From an uncultured Verrucomicrobiota bacterium (GTDB lineage Bacteria; Verrucomicrobiota; Kiritimatiellia; RFP12; UBA1067), in contig CAMORM010000004.1 of assembly GCA_946623785.1 (NCBI GenBank), positions 1 through 51,188 of the forward strand: a DNA stretch of 51,188 nucleotides, read 5' to 3'. Both the position numbers and the translations under genes were made by a program. The notes under the pieces are model-generated. The model made no database searches, was not told where the DNA came from, and was given only the letters and a program-made list of their open reading frames with translations. Position 1 is the stretch's first letter. Each line of letters starts with the position of its first letter. Below are positions 18,703 to 28,439 of this stretch, in pieces.

Positions 18703-19923
18703 ATGGTGTTCCACTTGCTATTTGTCGGATATCCGCTGGCGGGATGGCTTATAGCCGTCTGCACGTTCGTTACGCCGCTGAGGGTTCGTCCTTGGATCAA
18801 GGTCGCGATATCCATGCTCCTGCTCGCGGGCGCGCTCAAGTTCGTGTTCTACTCCGGAATCGGCGGGAACATGTTCACGCCGATGATCTCGCGCCCCGTG
18901 TTCGTGGTGTGGTCGTTCGCGTTCTCCGCCGTGATGCTCCTTTCCGGGTTCGCCATGGCCTTGTGGGTTTCCCGCTGGACGCGGAGGTCAATTAGGCGGA
19001 TGGTAGGGCGGCGTGCCCCCACGCCGCCGCGGCGCGTTGATGGCAACGCCCCCTGCCAGAACAACGCGTGTGGCTGGGACAACTGCGGCTGGGAGTGGCC
19101 GTGCGCTTCGCGGCGCGAGTTCGTTTCGGGCGCGTTTGCCGTTGCCGCCACGGGGATTGCCGCGCACGGGATGCACGAGGGGCTGCGGATTCCGGGCGTG
19201 GTGCGCGTCGAGCTCGCGTTCCCGGACCTTCCTCCGGAGTTCGACGGCTACAGGATAGTCCAGATCTCCGACACGCATGTTTCGTCCGCCCTGCCCAGGA
19301 GCAGGACGAAGGAGGTCGTGGACATAGTCAACTCGCTGAAGGGCGACCTCGTGTGCGTGACGGGCGACATAGTGGACGGAACGGTCGAGGACCGGCTTGC
19401 GGACGTGAGACCGCTTGCGGAAATCAAGTCCGCAGACGGCGTGTTCGGCTGCTCTGGGAACCACGAATACTACTCGGGATACGATTCGTGGCGGCCGCGG
19501 TTCGAGGAGTTCGGGATCAGGATGCTGGACAATGCCTCGGTGCAGATCAGGCGCGGCGGGGGCGAAATCACGCTTGGCGGAGTCGTCGACCCCGTTAGCG
19601 GGAACTGCGATCCGGTGAAGGCCTTCGGCAATGCGCCGCATGGCGGGTTCAGGGTGCTGCTGATGCATCGCCCGACCTGCACGCGCGCGAACGCGTCGGT
19701 CGGCGTGAGGCTCCAGCTTTCCGGGCATACGCATGGCGGTGGCCTCAACTTCTTCCGTCCGCTTGTCGCCCCGCACAACGAAGGCCACATCCGTGGTCTA
19801 TACGAGGAGCACGGGATGAAGCTCTACGTGAACGCCGGGACCGGGCAGTGGGCCGGATTCCCGATGCGGCTCGGGAACCCTTCGGAGATAACCGAGATCA
19901 CGCTTAGGAGGGGGCGTGCATGA
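18703..19923 (+). CDS. membrane-anchored metallophosphoesterase (YkuE-like)
   Basis: N-terminal TM helices, SRREFVSGAFAV; IVQISDTHVS; VTGDIVDG; GCSGNHEYY; LSGHTHGG. Confidence 0.88.
   Translation: MVFHLLFVGYPLAGWLIAVCTFVTPLRVRPWIKVAISMLLLAGALKFVFYSGIGGNMFTPMISRPVFVVWSFAFSAVMLLSGFAMALWVSRWTRRSIRRMVGRRAPTPPRRVDGNAPCQNNACGWDNCGWEWPCASRREFVSGAFAVAATGIAAHGMHEGLRIPGVVRVELAFPDLPPEFDGYRIVQISDTHVSSALPRSRTKEVVDIVNSLKGDLVCVTGDIVDGTVEDRLADVRPLAEIKSADGVFGCSGNHEYYSGYDSWRPRFEEFGIRMLDNASVQIRRGGGEITLGGVVDPVSGNCDPVKAFGNAPHGGFRVLLMHRPTCTRANASVGVRLQLSGHTHGGGLNFFRPLVAPHNEGHIRGLYEEHGMKLYVNAGTGQWAGFPMRLGNPSEITEITLRRGRA
19007..19028. repeat. GC-rich palindrome GGCGGCGTG-CCCC-CACGCCGCC inside the coding region
   Basis: Perfect 9-bp stem, 4-nt loop. 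Confidence 0.75.
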
Positions 19924-20008
19924 TCCCTCGCGGAAATTTTCCAATGTGTCCGTAAGATTCCGCGTCCCTGGACGCTATGGCCTTATGGAAAGACGAAAGG
20001 AGTTTTAG

Positions 20009-21262
20009 ATGGCAACGTGGCTGGTAGTGTGCATTGCGGCCGCCTGCGCGGCGGCAGCGGCGGCCGTGGTTTTCGCGGCGATGTTCGCGAAGGTCGCCTC
20101 GGCAAGGGCGGAGTCCGCCGCGCGCGCGGCGGAGCTCGCGGCCGTGAGGGAGCAGATGGAGATGCAGAAGGTTCACTACGAGTCCGTTATGGCTGGCTCG
20201 GAGAAGACTTTCCGCGACCTTGCGCAGAAGGTCCTGGAGGAGCGAAGCGAGAAGCTCAGGAAGGAGGGCGGCGAGCAGCTGAAGGGCGTCGTAGATCCGC
20301 TTCTCAAGGACATACAGGAGTTTCGCCGGAAGATGGAGGCGCTGAACAGCGAGGCGGCGGAGCGCGGCGGGAAGCTGGACGAGAGGATCAAGTCGCTCAC
20401 CGAGAAGACAGCCACCGTCACCGCCGAGGCGAAGGAGCTTGCGGAGGCGATACGCGGCGATTCGCAGGTCATAGGCGAATGGGGCGAGATACAGCTCAGG
20501 CGGGTCCTCGAGATATCGGGGCTCCAGGAGAACACGGACTACACGTACCAGGACACGCTCAGTTCCGCGGATTCGTCGAGGAAGAACCTGCGCACGGACG
20601 TGCAGGTGAAGATGCCGGACGGACGCGTGCTTGTGATAGACTCGAAGAACACGGTGGAGTCGTACGTCGAGTTCGCCAACGCCGAGGGCGAGAGCAGGGA
20701 GGCGCTGCGCGAGAAGATCGTCGCGGCGGTGAAGGGGCACGTAGACGAGCTTGCGCGCGCAGACTATGCGCGCAATGTGAAGAACGCCTGCGAATGGACG
20801 CTCATGTACATCCCGTTCGAGGAGGTGTACCTCATTGCGATGAAGGGGACGGTGAAGGTCGGCGGAGAGCGCCGTCTGCTCCGCGACTATGCTCGCGAGC
20901 GCTCGATAGTGTTCGTGAACTCCACGAGCCTCGTGCCTGTACTGCGCCTCGTGGAGCTAGCGTGGCAGAAGAAGGATTCCGACAAGAAGACGGAGAAGAT
21001 CGCGCAGGAATGCGCCGCGCTCTGCAAGAAGGCGGAGACTTTCCTCAGGAGCTACGCCGAAGTCGGCAAGACGATACGGAAGCTCTCCGACGCATACAAC
21101 ACCGGTCTCGGCCAGCTCTCCACCGGCCCCGGCAACCTCGTGAAGAAGCTCGGCGAAATCGGCAGCCTCGCCCCGAAGCAGATCGCTGCGCTGCCAACGG
21201 ACGAGGACTATTCCTCCGCCAACGCGCTACCTGACAGTGTCCCGTCCTCCGCCTCGATGTAG
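20009..21262 (+). CDS. rmuC: DNA recombination protein RmuC
   Basis: GEWGEIQLRRVLEISGL; NLRTDVQVKMPDGRVLVIDSKN; MYIPFEEVYLIAM; long coiled-coil after N-terminal TM. Confidence 0.93.
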   Translation: MATWLVVCIAAACAAAAAAVVFAAMFAKVASARAESAARAAELAAVREQMEMQKVHYESVMAGSEKTFRDLAQKVLEERSEKLRKEGGEQLKGVVDPLLKDIQEFRRKMEALNSEAAERGGKLDERIKSLTEKTATVTAEAKELAEAIRGDSQVIGEWGEIQLRRVLEISGLQENTDYTYQDTLSSADSSRKNLRTDVQVKMPDGRVLVIDSKNTVESYVEFANAEGESREALREKIVAAVKGHVDELARADYARNVKNACEWTLMYIPFEEVYLIAMKGTVKVGGERRLLRDYARERSIVFVNSTSLVPVLRLVELAWQKKDSDKKTEKIAQECAALCKKAETFLRSYAEVGKTIRKLSDAYNTGLGQLSTGPGNLVKKLGEIGSLAPKQIAALPTDEDYSSANALPDSVPSSASM

Positions 21263-21290
21263 CGTTTGTGTCCCGCCGTCGCGCCTAGCA

Positions 21291-21311
21291 GAACGGGCAG
21301 CCTGCCCGTTC
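21291..21311 (+). repeat. palindrome GAACGGGCAG-C-CTGCCCGTTC (possible terminator hairpin of rmuC)
   Basis: 10-bp perfect arms; no T-tract. Confidence 0.5.
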
Positions 21312-21362
21312 CGATTCGTCTCCCTGCCAGTCTTTGAATTCAACTCCGATGGCTCGCAAAGG

Positions 21363-21620
21363 GGCTCCACTACCGTTCCGCCTTTCGCTTCGCACCGCCG
21401 AGCCACGAATAAATTCCCATTTCCCGTTTCCCGGCTTTTGCCTGCGGCGCCCAAACACGGAGTTTTTGAGTCACAGAGTCACAGAGGGTGCTTTGGAGTT
21501 GGCTCGCTTCGCTCGCTCTCCGTAGAGCAATGGACACCGCGGCGAAGCCGCCTATAAAACAAACCTAGGAAATTGATTGCGCTTCAAGCGTGCGAAGCTA
21601 GGCGGAGCGGTAGTGGAGCC
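21363..21620. repeat. 258-bp segment bounded by ~31-33-nt imperfect inverted repeats
   Basis: GGCTCCACTACCGTTCCGCCTTTCGCTTCGCAC (21363-21395) versus reverse complement of 21590-21620 (GGCTCCACTACCGCTCCGCCTAGCTTCGCAC). Confidence 0.75.
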
Positions 21621-21736
21621 AATTTTGTGAAGCGTCGGAGTTTGCTGAGAAGGCAGCGTCCAAGAGGCGGAGAGAGCGGCACTCCATCTCGCCTCGCCAG
21701 AAACTCAAAAATGGGTAAACTCCAGGCGCGTGGCTA

Positions 21737-21765
21737 TTGCCATTTCGGCGGGGTCGTGATATCAT
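21737..21765 (+). promoter_or_regulatory. promoter TTGCCA-N17-TATCAT (TGA-extended) for addB-addA
   Basis: Spacing counted directly; ATG at 21805. Confidence 0.65.
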
Positions 21766-21804
21766 AGGGGTGTTTCGAAGTGTGATTCCAATGGCTGACA
21801 GTGT

Positions 21805-24468
21805 ATGATGTTTGATAGAATTTTCACGGACCCAAAGCGGAAGTTCGTAGACGAGGCGGCGGACTGGCTTGCGGCAAGGGTGCGCACGGACGGCGCTGGC
21901 GCGAAGTCGCTTGCGCACATAATGGTCGTCGTGCCGACGGCGCAGTCGGGGAGGCGCCTGCGCTATGCGCTCGCCAGAAGGTTCGAGGGCGGGCTTGTGC
22001 CGCCAGTCGTGCGCATGCCCGCGCACTTCGCGCATCCCGCGGACGAGTCCGCGGTTGCAACGCGCGCCGAGCAGCTTCTCGCCCTCTGGGAGGCGCGCGG
22101 CTCGAAGGGCTCGCTCGACGTCGCCGCTCAGCTCGCCGACATCCGCCGCATCCTCGGCGCGAACGCGCTTTCGTTCGCCGACGTCGCAGAGCGCGTGGGC
22201 GGCATAGTGAAGGGCGATCTCGCCGATGTCGAGATCGAGCGCTGGAAGGAGCTCGCCAATCTCGAGAGCCGCTACTGCGAGGCGCTTGCGAAGCGCGGCA
22301 AGGAAGATGCCGTCGCAGCGGCGAAGCGGGCCGTCGCTTCGCCCGTGAAGCCGGAGGGCGTGGAACTTGTCGTTGTTGCCGGCGTTCTGGACCCGCTGCC
22401 GTTGATGCGCACCGCGCTCGAGAACCTCGGCGCAGATGTGGTGGAGCTTCTGCCTCGCCTCGCGGAGGACGGCTTCTCGCCGCTAGCATCGGAGCAGATA
22501 CGCGCATGCGGCACGGCCGCGAGCGAGTGCTGGCGCATAGCGGATTTTTTCTCCAAGGTGAAGAAGGACGAGGCGCTGCCGGCGCTCTGCCTTGCCGACT
22601 CCGACATCTACCCAGAGATGCAGGGTGCGATGCAGGCGAAGGGACTAAGCGTGCACAACCCTTCCTCGACGCGCCTTGTCACGTCGTCGCTCGGGCATCT
22701 CGTCGCGCAGCTCGCCGCGATGAAGCGGACTTCGTCCTACCGCGTGTTCTCTGCGTTCGTGCGCGGCGGCGACGCGCGCCGCTGGATATGCTCGGAGCTC
22801 GGGCTTTCGTCCGCCGAACTCACCGACGCGCTTGAGGAGCTCGACAGGCGTCAGGCGGAGTACCTTCCAGACAAGATGGAGGACATCGGCCCGAAGCTCA
22901 AGGGCGCGATCCGCGCCGTGTACGAGCTTGTGTCCGCGCAGCTCAGGAAGAAGGGCGTGCGCGAGCTCCTCCAGGCGATCTTCAAAGAGCGCATCCTCGA
23001 CGAGCGCGACGCGGATGCGCGCGAGTTCGCCGCGGCCGCGGAGGCGGTGAACGAGGTGATAGACGAATGCCGCGCGGCCAACGCGCCGGAGACGGTCGCG
23101 ATGGAGCTCTTCGAGCGCCGCCTCGAGGAGGCGACCTATTCGCTTGAGCCCGACGAAGGTGACGCGGTGCTTACGGACGGCTGGCTCGAGCTTCCGTACC
23201 TCGATGCCGACGAAGTGGTGATAGCGGGCTTCCAGGAAGGCTGCGTGCCGGAGTCCGTTGTGGGGCATGCGTTCCTCCCCGACTCGCTGCGCCGCGGGCT
23301 TGGCCTTCCCGACAACGACTCGCGCGCGCGGCGCGACCTCGCCATACTCAATATGGCGCTTGCCTGCCGCGGCAGGGAGGCCGTGCGGATATCGTTCCAC
23401 GGAGTCGACGCCAATGGTGACGTGCTCAAGCCGTCGCGGCTCCTCTTCGCCTGCTCCGGCGACGCGGAGCTCGCCTCGCGCGTCAAGCGGTTCTACGCGC
23501 AGAAGGCCGGCACGGAAGAGACGCCTGCCGCGGACATGCCGAACGCGTGGAAGCTGAAGCTCCCCGTGCCGCCCGAGCACTGCGACCTGGAGTTCTCGTC
23601 GCCTTCCGGCCTCGGGAACTACCTCGCATGCCCGTTCATGTACTACATCGGAAAACTGTTCGGCGAGCGGATGGACGACAGGGCGGAGGAGCTCGACCCA
23701 TCGGAGTTCGGCAACCTCGCGCACAATGCGCTGGAAGCGTGGGCGAACGGACCGCTGCGCGACTCCGACGATGCCGATGCGATCGCGTCCGACCTCGCCG
23801 GGCGCGTAGACGCGCTTCTGCAGGAGCGCTTCGGGGCGGATGTTCCGGCGATCGTGTCGCTCCAGGGCGAGAGCGTGAAGAGGCGTCTCGCCCACTTCGC
23901 CTCCGCGCAGGCGGAGCGCCGGCGCGATGGCTGGCGGATAGCAGCCTCCGAGCGGAAGCTGCAGGTGAAGTACGGCCATACGCTCATCAAGGGGCGCTGC
24001 GACCGCGTGGACTACAACGACCGGACGGGCAAGTGGTGCGTGATCGACTACAAGACGTGGGACAATCCCGAGAGGGCGAAATGCTACGACGCGAAGAGCG
24101 ACACGTGGACCAGCCTCCAGCTGCCGCTCTACTGCGCGATGCTGGACGTCGACGACGATCCGCTCTTCAAGGACGCGCATCTCGAGAACATAACGTCGGC
24201 GTACTGCCTGCTCGCGAAGACCGCCGAGGCGACCGGTTTCACCGAGCCGATGCGCGGCGACCTCGTGCCGGGCGCGGAGCGCGTTGCTCGCGCGCTCATA
24301 GAGCGCATCGAGCGCGGGATATTCTGGCCGCCGTCCGGCGCGATGGCGTGGAGGTACGACTTCGGGCAGTGGTTCCAGGGCTCGCCCGCAGACGGAGTGG
24401 ACGAGGCGTGGATCGGAGACCAGATGCGCCGCATCGAGGCGGCCGGCGGAGAGGAGGCGGCGAAATGA
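21805..24468 (+). CDS. AddB-like PD-(D/E)XK nuclease/inactivated helicase
   Basis: VVVPTAQSGRRLRYAL; VVIAGFQEGCVPE; SPSGLGNYLACPFMYYIGKLFG; GRCDRVDYNDRTGKWCVIDYKTWDN. Confidence 0.85.
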   Translation: MMFDRIFTDPKRKFVDEAADWLAARVRTDGAGAKSLAHIMVVVPTAQSGRRLRYALARRFEGGLVPPVVRMPAHFAHPADESAVATRAEQLLALWEARGSKGSLDVAAQLADIRRILGANALSFADVAERVGGIVKGDLADVEIERWKELANLESRYCEALAKRGKEDAVAAAKRAVASPVKPEGVELVVVAGVLDPLPLMRTALENLGADVVELLPRLAEDGFSPLASEQIRACGTAASECWRIADFFSKVKKDEALPALCLADSDIYPEMQGAMQAKGLSVHNPSSTRLVTSSLGHLVAQLAAMKRTSSYRVFSAFVRGGDARRWICSELGLSSAELTDALEELDRRQAEYLPDKMEDIGPKLKGAIRAVYELVSAQLRKKGVRELLQAIFKERILDERDADAREFAAAAEAVNEVIDECRAANAPETVAMELFERRLEEATYSLEPDEGDAVLTDGWLELPYLDADEVVIAGFQEGCVPESVVGHAFLPDSLRRGLGLPDNDSRARRDLAILNMALACRGREAVRISFHGVDANGDVLKPSRLLFACSGDAELASRVKRFYAQKAGTEETPAADMPNAWKLKLPVPPEHCDLEFSSPSGLGNYLACPFMYYIGKLFGERMDDRAEELDPSEFGNLAHNALEAWANGPLRDSDDADAIASDLAGRVDALLQERFGADVPAIVSLQGESVKRRLAHFASAQAERRRDGWRIAASERKLQVKYGHTLIKGRCDRVDYNDRTGKWCVIDYKTWDNPERAKCYDAKSDTWTSLQLPLYCAMLDVDDDPLFKDAHLENITSAYCLLAKTAEATGFTEPMRGDLVPGAERVARALIERIERGIFWPPSGAMAWRYDFGQWFQGSPADGVDEAWIGDQMRRIEAAGGEEAAK

Positions 24469-27383
24469 ACGAGAACCTCCTCATAGAGGCTTCCGCAGGG
24501 ACGGGCAAGACGCACGCGCTCGCGACGCGGCTCATCGATCTCCTGCGCCTTGGCGTGGAGCCGCGCGAGATCGTGGCGCTCACGTTTTCGCGCGCGGCCG
24601 CGGGCGAGATATTCGAGCGTTTCGTCTCGATGCTTGCGGACAGCGCCGGCACGAACGCGGAGGACGCGAGGCTCCTCAGGAAGGTAGTGTCGACGCAGCA
24701 CCTCTCGCAGATAGGCACGCTCGACAGCTTCCTCATGCGCATCGTGAGAAGCTTCCCGCTCGAGCTCGGGCTGGACGGCGAGCTCGAGATAATGGACGAC
24801 TACCGCGCGGGGTGCGAGCGCGCGAAGACGTCGTTCGCCATCCTGCGCCGCACCGACGGCAGGACGAAGCGCGCGTTCGCGGATGCGTTCGCGCTCGCGA
24901 TGAACCGCGAGGACGTGCGAAGCTTCGTCGAATCGTACCGCGAATTCATCAAGAACTGGCATGAGCTGGTCCTCTCGCATCCTGCGGCGACGGCATGGGG
25001 CGATCCGTCCGCGATATGGCGTGTCCCGCCGGCTGGCGTTTTCGCGACCGGAGCGGATCTCGCTGCGGCGGCGGAACGCATAGAGGCCGCAACGTCCGAC
25101 GCGCGAGTGGCGGAGTTCGCCGAGTGGGTGCGGTCCTTCCGCGGGACGTTCACCGGCGTGAAGGGGCTTGCGAAGAAGATACTCGAGGTCGAGTCGATAT
25201 TCGGCCTCGACTCGATATCCGTGACGTTCAACAAGAAGGAGTATCTCTTCACGGGACGCCTTGCGGACGCCGTGAAGGACGCGCTGCACGCAGTGTACGG
25301 ATACGTGCTGCGGCAGAAGTTCGAGCTCGCGAAGGGCGTGTACACGCTCATATCGTCGTACGAGGCGGAGTACGCGAAGAAGGTGCGCGGAAAGGGACGG
25401 CTTGTCTTCGCCGACGTTCCGCGGCTCATTGCGCGGCTGGGCGAGGCGGAGCGAATGGCGCTCGAATACAGGATGGACGCGAAGATCGGGGCGTGGGCGC
25501 TTGACGAGTTCCAGGACACGAGCCGCGAGCAGTGGAAGGCGCTTTCGCCGCTCATAGAGGAGGCGAAGCAGTCCAACGGCGACAAGTCGCTTTTCGTCGT
25601 CGGAGACCGCAAGCAGGCGATCTACGGCTGGCGCAACGGCGACGTGGGGATATTCACGCGCGAGCGCGAGAGCGGCGCGTACAAGACCGACGAGCTGAAG
25701 AAGACGTACAGGTCGGGTCCCGCTGTGGTGGAGGCGGTCAACAGGGTGTTCGTGGACGGTCCGCTGAAGACAGAGTTCCCGACATGGGAGGCGCCTGTGC
25801 ACGAGACTGCGAAGCCGGAGCTCGGCGGATTCGTGCAGACCGTTGAGGCGGGCGGCACGGGCAAGGAGGACTTCGTCGAGCCGGTCTTCAACGCGCTTTC
25901 GGCAGTCGACCCGGTGGCGCGCGGAATATCCGCGGCCGTGCTCGTAAGGTCGAACGGCTTAGGCGAGATGCTCGTGGCGATGCTTAAGGCAAAGGGCCTG
26001 AAGGGGATCGTGTGGGAAGGCGAGAGCGCGATACTCGACACACCCGCGCTGCGGGGATTCCTCGATCTCGTGGCGCTTGCGGACCATCCGGGCGACGTGC
26101 AGTCGTACAGGCATTTCGCGACCACGCCGCTTGCCGCCGCGAAGTTCCCAGGCGGAGTCCCGTCCGCGCAGGAGGTTTCCGCATGGGCGGCCCTGGAGTT
26201 CACGGCGCGCGGGCTTGTGCGCACGTTCCGCGAGCTTCGTGCGCTGCTGCCGGAGAAGCCGGAGGAGGCGTGGAGCGAATTCACCGAGGCGAGGTTCACC
26301 GACATGCTCAGGGCGGCGGCGGAGTTCGAGCTTTCGATGGAGCCGGGCGTAAGGCTTTCGGACTTCGAGGGCTTCATCGCCGCGAAGACGAAGCGCAACC
26401 TTGCGGAGCCGGGCAAGATCAAGGTGATGACGATCCACAGGTCGAAGGGTCTCGGGTTCGACTATGTGGTGCTTCCGCTCTACGAACGCCGTGCGCTCAA
26501 CGTGGAGCCGGGAGGGCCGCTTGTGGATGACGACTGGGTGTTGCCCGATCCGGGACCGCGCGTGGTCAAGGCGGTGGAAGGACTGAGCGACGCCTACAGG
26601 CTGCGGAGGGACCGCGAGGAGCAGGAGGCGCTGTGCGCGTACTACGTGGCGATGACGCGCGCGAAGAGGGCGATGACGATAGTCGTCCAGCCGCCGCCTG
26701 CAAAAGACACGGGGTCCCGCAGGATGTCGGACTTCGTGCGCATGTCCCTGCCTGCCGAGATCGGCGACCGCGAGTGGCACCTGAAGTTCGTGCCCGAAAA
26801 GGGAAACGCATTGGCCGAGTGCGAGATGCCCGCGCCGAAGCGCGGCCCGAGGAGCCTGGTCTCCAGGCGTCTGCCGTCGCAGTCGTTCCACCCGGGGATG
26901 TCTGCCGGGGCGCTTTTCCTGTCCGACGGCTCTAGGAAGGCGGCGATGGAGCGCGGCACCGCTGTCCACGCGGCGCTCGAGGGGATCGAGTGGGTCGACC
27001 CTTCCGCGCCGCGCGACGACCTGGAGCGCCGGATACTCGCCACGGAGATGGCCGCGGCGTTCACGCGTCCCGCCGGCCTTGCGGGGCTTTGGCGCGAGAG
27101 GTTGTTCGAGATCGTCTCGGGCGGGAGATGGACATCCGGCCAGTTCGACCGCGTGGTGTTCACGGGAAGCGGCGAAGGCCGGAGGGCCGCGATATACGAC
27201 TTCAAGACGAACAGGAAGCGCAGGGGCGAACCGGACGCAGACTTCGCGCAGCGGATGCGCGAGACGTACTCGGGACAGATGGCGGCATACCGCGAGGCGG
27301 TGCGCTCGCTTACGGGCATTCCGCCCGAGAACATCTCCGCCGCGCTGCTCCTTGTCGAGACCGGCAAGGCGGTGCCCTGCTGA
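24465..27383 (+). CDS. AddA-like UvrD/Rep helicase with C-terminal PD-(D/E)XK nuclease
   Basis: IEASAGTGKTHAL; LDEFQDTSREQW; VGDRKQAIYGWRNGD; KVMTIHRSKGLGFD; YVAMTRAKRAM; AAIYDFKTNRK; ATGA overlap. Track ORF start at 23547 is spurious extension. Confidence 0.9.
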   Translation: MNENLLIEASAGTGKTHALATRLIDLLRLGVEPREIVALTFSRAAAGEIFERFVSMLADSAGTNAEDARLLRKVVSTQHLSQIGTLDSFLMRIVRSFPLELGLDGELEIMDDYRAGCERAKTSFAILRRTDGRTKRAFADAFALAMNREDVRSFVESYREFIKNWHELVLSHPAATAWGDPSAIWRVPPAGVFATGADLAAAAERIEAATSDARVAEFAEWVRSFRGTFTGVKGLAKKILEVESIFGLDSISVTFNKKEYLFTGRLADAVKDALHAVYGYVLRQKFELAKGVYTLISSYEAEYAKKVRGKGRLVFADVPRLIARLGEAERMALEYRMDAKIGAWALDEFQDTSREQWKALSPLIEEAKQSNGDKSLFVVGDRKQAIYGWRNGDVGIFTRERESGAYKTDELKKTYRSGPAVVEAVNRVFVDGPLKTEFPTWEAPVHETAKPELGGFVQTVEAGGTGKEDFVEPVFNALSAVDPVARGISAAVLVRSNGLGEMLVAMLKAKGLKGIVWEGESAILDTPALRGFLDLVALADHPGDVQSYRHFATTPLAAAKFPGGVPSAQEVSAWAALEFTARGLVRTFRELRALLPEKPEEAWSEFTEARFTDMLRAAAEFELSMEPGVRLSDFEGFIAAKTKRNLAEPGKIKVMTIHRSKGLGFDYVVLPLYERRALNVEPGGPLVDDDWVLPDPGPRVVKAVEGLSDAYRLRRDREEQEALCAYYVAMTRAKRAMTIVVQPPPAKDTGSRRMSDFVRMSLPAEIGDREWHLKFVPEKGNALAECEMPAPKRGPRSLVSRRLPSQSFHPGMSAGALFLSDGSRKAAMERGTAVHAALEGIEWVDPSAPRDDLERRILATEMAAAFTRPAGLAGLWRERLFEIVSGGRWTSGQFDRVVFTGSGEGRRAAIYDFKTNRKRRGEPDADFAQRMRETYSGQMAAYREAVRSLTGIPPENISAALLLVETGKAVPC

Positions 27384-27406
27384 TGCAGCGGCGTCGTCTC
27401 GGGCTA

Positions 27407-27435
27407 TTGCCATTCATGCGCTTTAATGGTACAAT
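27407..27435 (+). promoter_or_regulatory. promoter TTGCCA-N17-TACAAT (TGG-extended) for amino-sugar operon
   Basis: Spacing counted directly. Confidence 0.65.
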
Positions 27436-27491
27436 ACTTGCGTTGTTATGATATGTAGTCGTTGGGTTGTACAACAGGAGGAGACTTGTCT

Positions 27492-28412
27492 ATGCAGGCG
27501 AATGAAGTGAAGCCGACGCTGCTGGTGCTGGCGGCAGGAATGGGATCGCGCTATGGCGGACTGAAGCAGGTAGACCCTGTTGGGCCGGGTGGGGAGGCTA
27601 TACTCGACTACTCCGTCTTTGACGCGCACCGCGCCGGGTTCGGCAAGGTCGTGTTCGTGATCCGCAAGTCCTTCGAGGCGGAGTTCCGCGAGAAGGTGGG
27701 CGCGAAGTACGCGGGCATCCTCCCGGTCGAGTACAGCTACCAGGACATCGCGGACCTCCCCGCGCCGTTCACCGTGCCGGAGGGGCGCGAGAAGCCGTGG
27801 GGGACGGCCCATGCGATCCGCTCGGCGCGCGGCATCGTGAAGGAGCCGTTCGCCGCCATCAACGCCGACGACTTCTACGGGCGCGACGCGTTCGCGCGGC
27901 TCGCCGGATTCCTCAAGACGCCGCGCGATGGCGGCAAGCTCCACTTCGCGATGGTCGGATACAACCTCGGCCTCACGCTTTCAGAGAACGGCTCCGTGGC
28001 GCGCGGCGTGTGCACGATCGACGACGGCGGCTACCTTGCCGGCGTGAAGGAGATGACGAAGCTAGTCCGCGCCGGCGACAAGGCGCGCAACGAGGAGGAC
28101 CCCGCGAACCCCGTGGAGGTTCCGCTGGACGCTCGCGTCTCGATGAACCTCTGGGGGTTCACGCCGGAGCTCTTCGACGAGCTCGAGAAGCGCTTCCCGG
28201 CGTGGCTCGAGGCGAACGGCAGGGCCGTCAAGAGCGAGTGGTACATCCCGTTCGTCGTCGACGAGATGATCAAGGACGGCACGGCGGACGCGAAGGTGCT
28301 TCCGACCGAATCGTCCTGGTTCGGCGTCACGTACCGCGACGACAAGCCGTTCGTGATGGAGTCGATCAAGCGTCTCGTGGAGGCGGGCGAGTATCCCGCG
28401 AAGCTGTTCTAG
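27492..28412 (+). CDS. sugar-phosphate nucleotidyltransferase family protein
   Basis: LVLAAGMGSRYGGLKQVDPVGPGGEAILDYSVFDA; PWGTAHAIR; INADDFYGRDAF; RBS AGGAGG 9 nt before ATG. Confidence 0.88.
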   Translation: MQANEVKPTLLVLAAGMGSRYGGLKQVDPVGPGGEAILDYSVFDAHRAGFGKVVFVIRKSFEAEFREKVGAKYAGILPVEYSYQDIADLPAPFTVPEGREKPWGTAHAIRSARGIVKEPFAAINADDFYGRDAFARLAGFLKTPRDGGKLHFAMVGYNLGLTLSENGSVARGVCTIDDGGYLAGVKEMTKLVRAGDKARNEEDPANPVEVPLDARVSMNLWGFTPELFDELEKRFPAWLEANGRAVKSEWYIPFVVDEMIKDGTADAKVLPTESSWFGVTYRDDKPFVMESIKRLVEAGEYPAKLF

Positions 28413-28439
28413 CCGTCGGCAAAAGGAAGGGGAAGGCAA

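Noticed and set aside
21598-22035. 145-aa minus-strand ORF spanning the inverted-repeat element and addB start
   Set aside because: No domain, overlaps the addB promoter and N-terminus; likely chance ORF
23547-24464. N-terminal 306 codons of the 1278-aa track ORF
   Set aside because: Overlaps AddB in a different frame with Arg-rich junk; the AddA start MNENLLIEASAGTGKT at 24465 is clear
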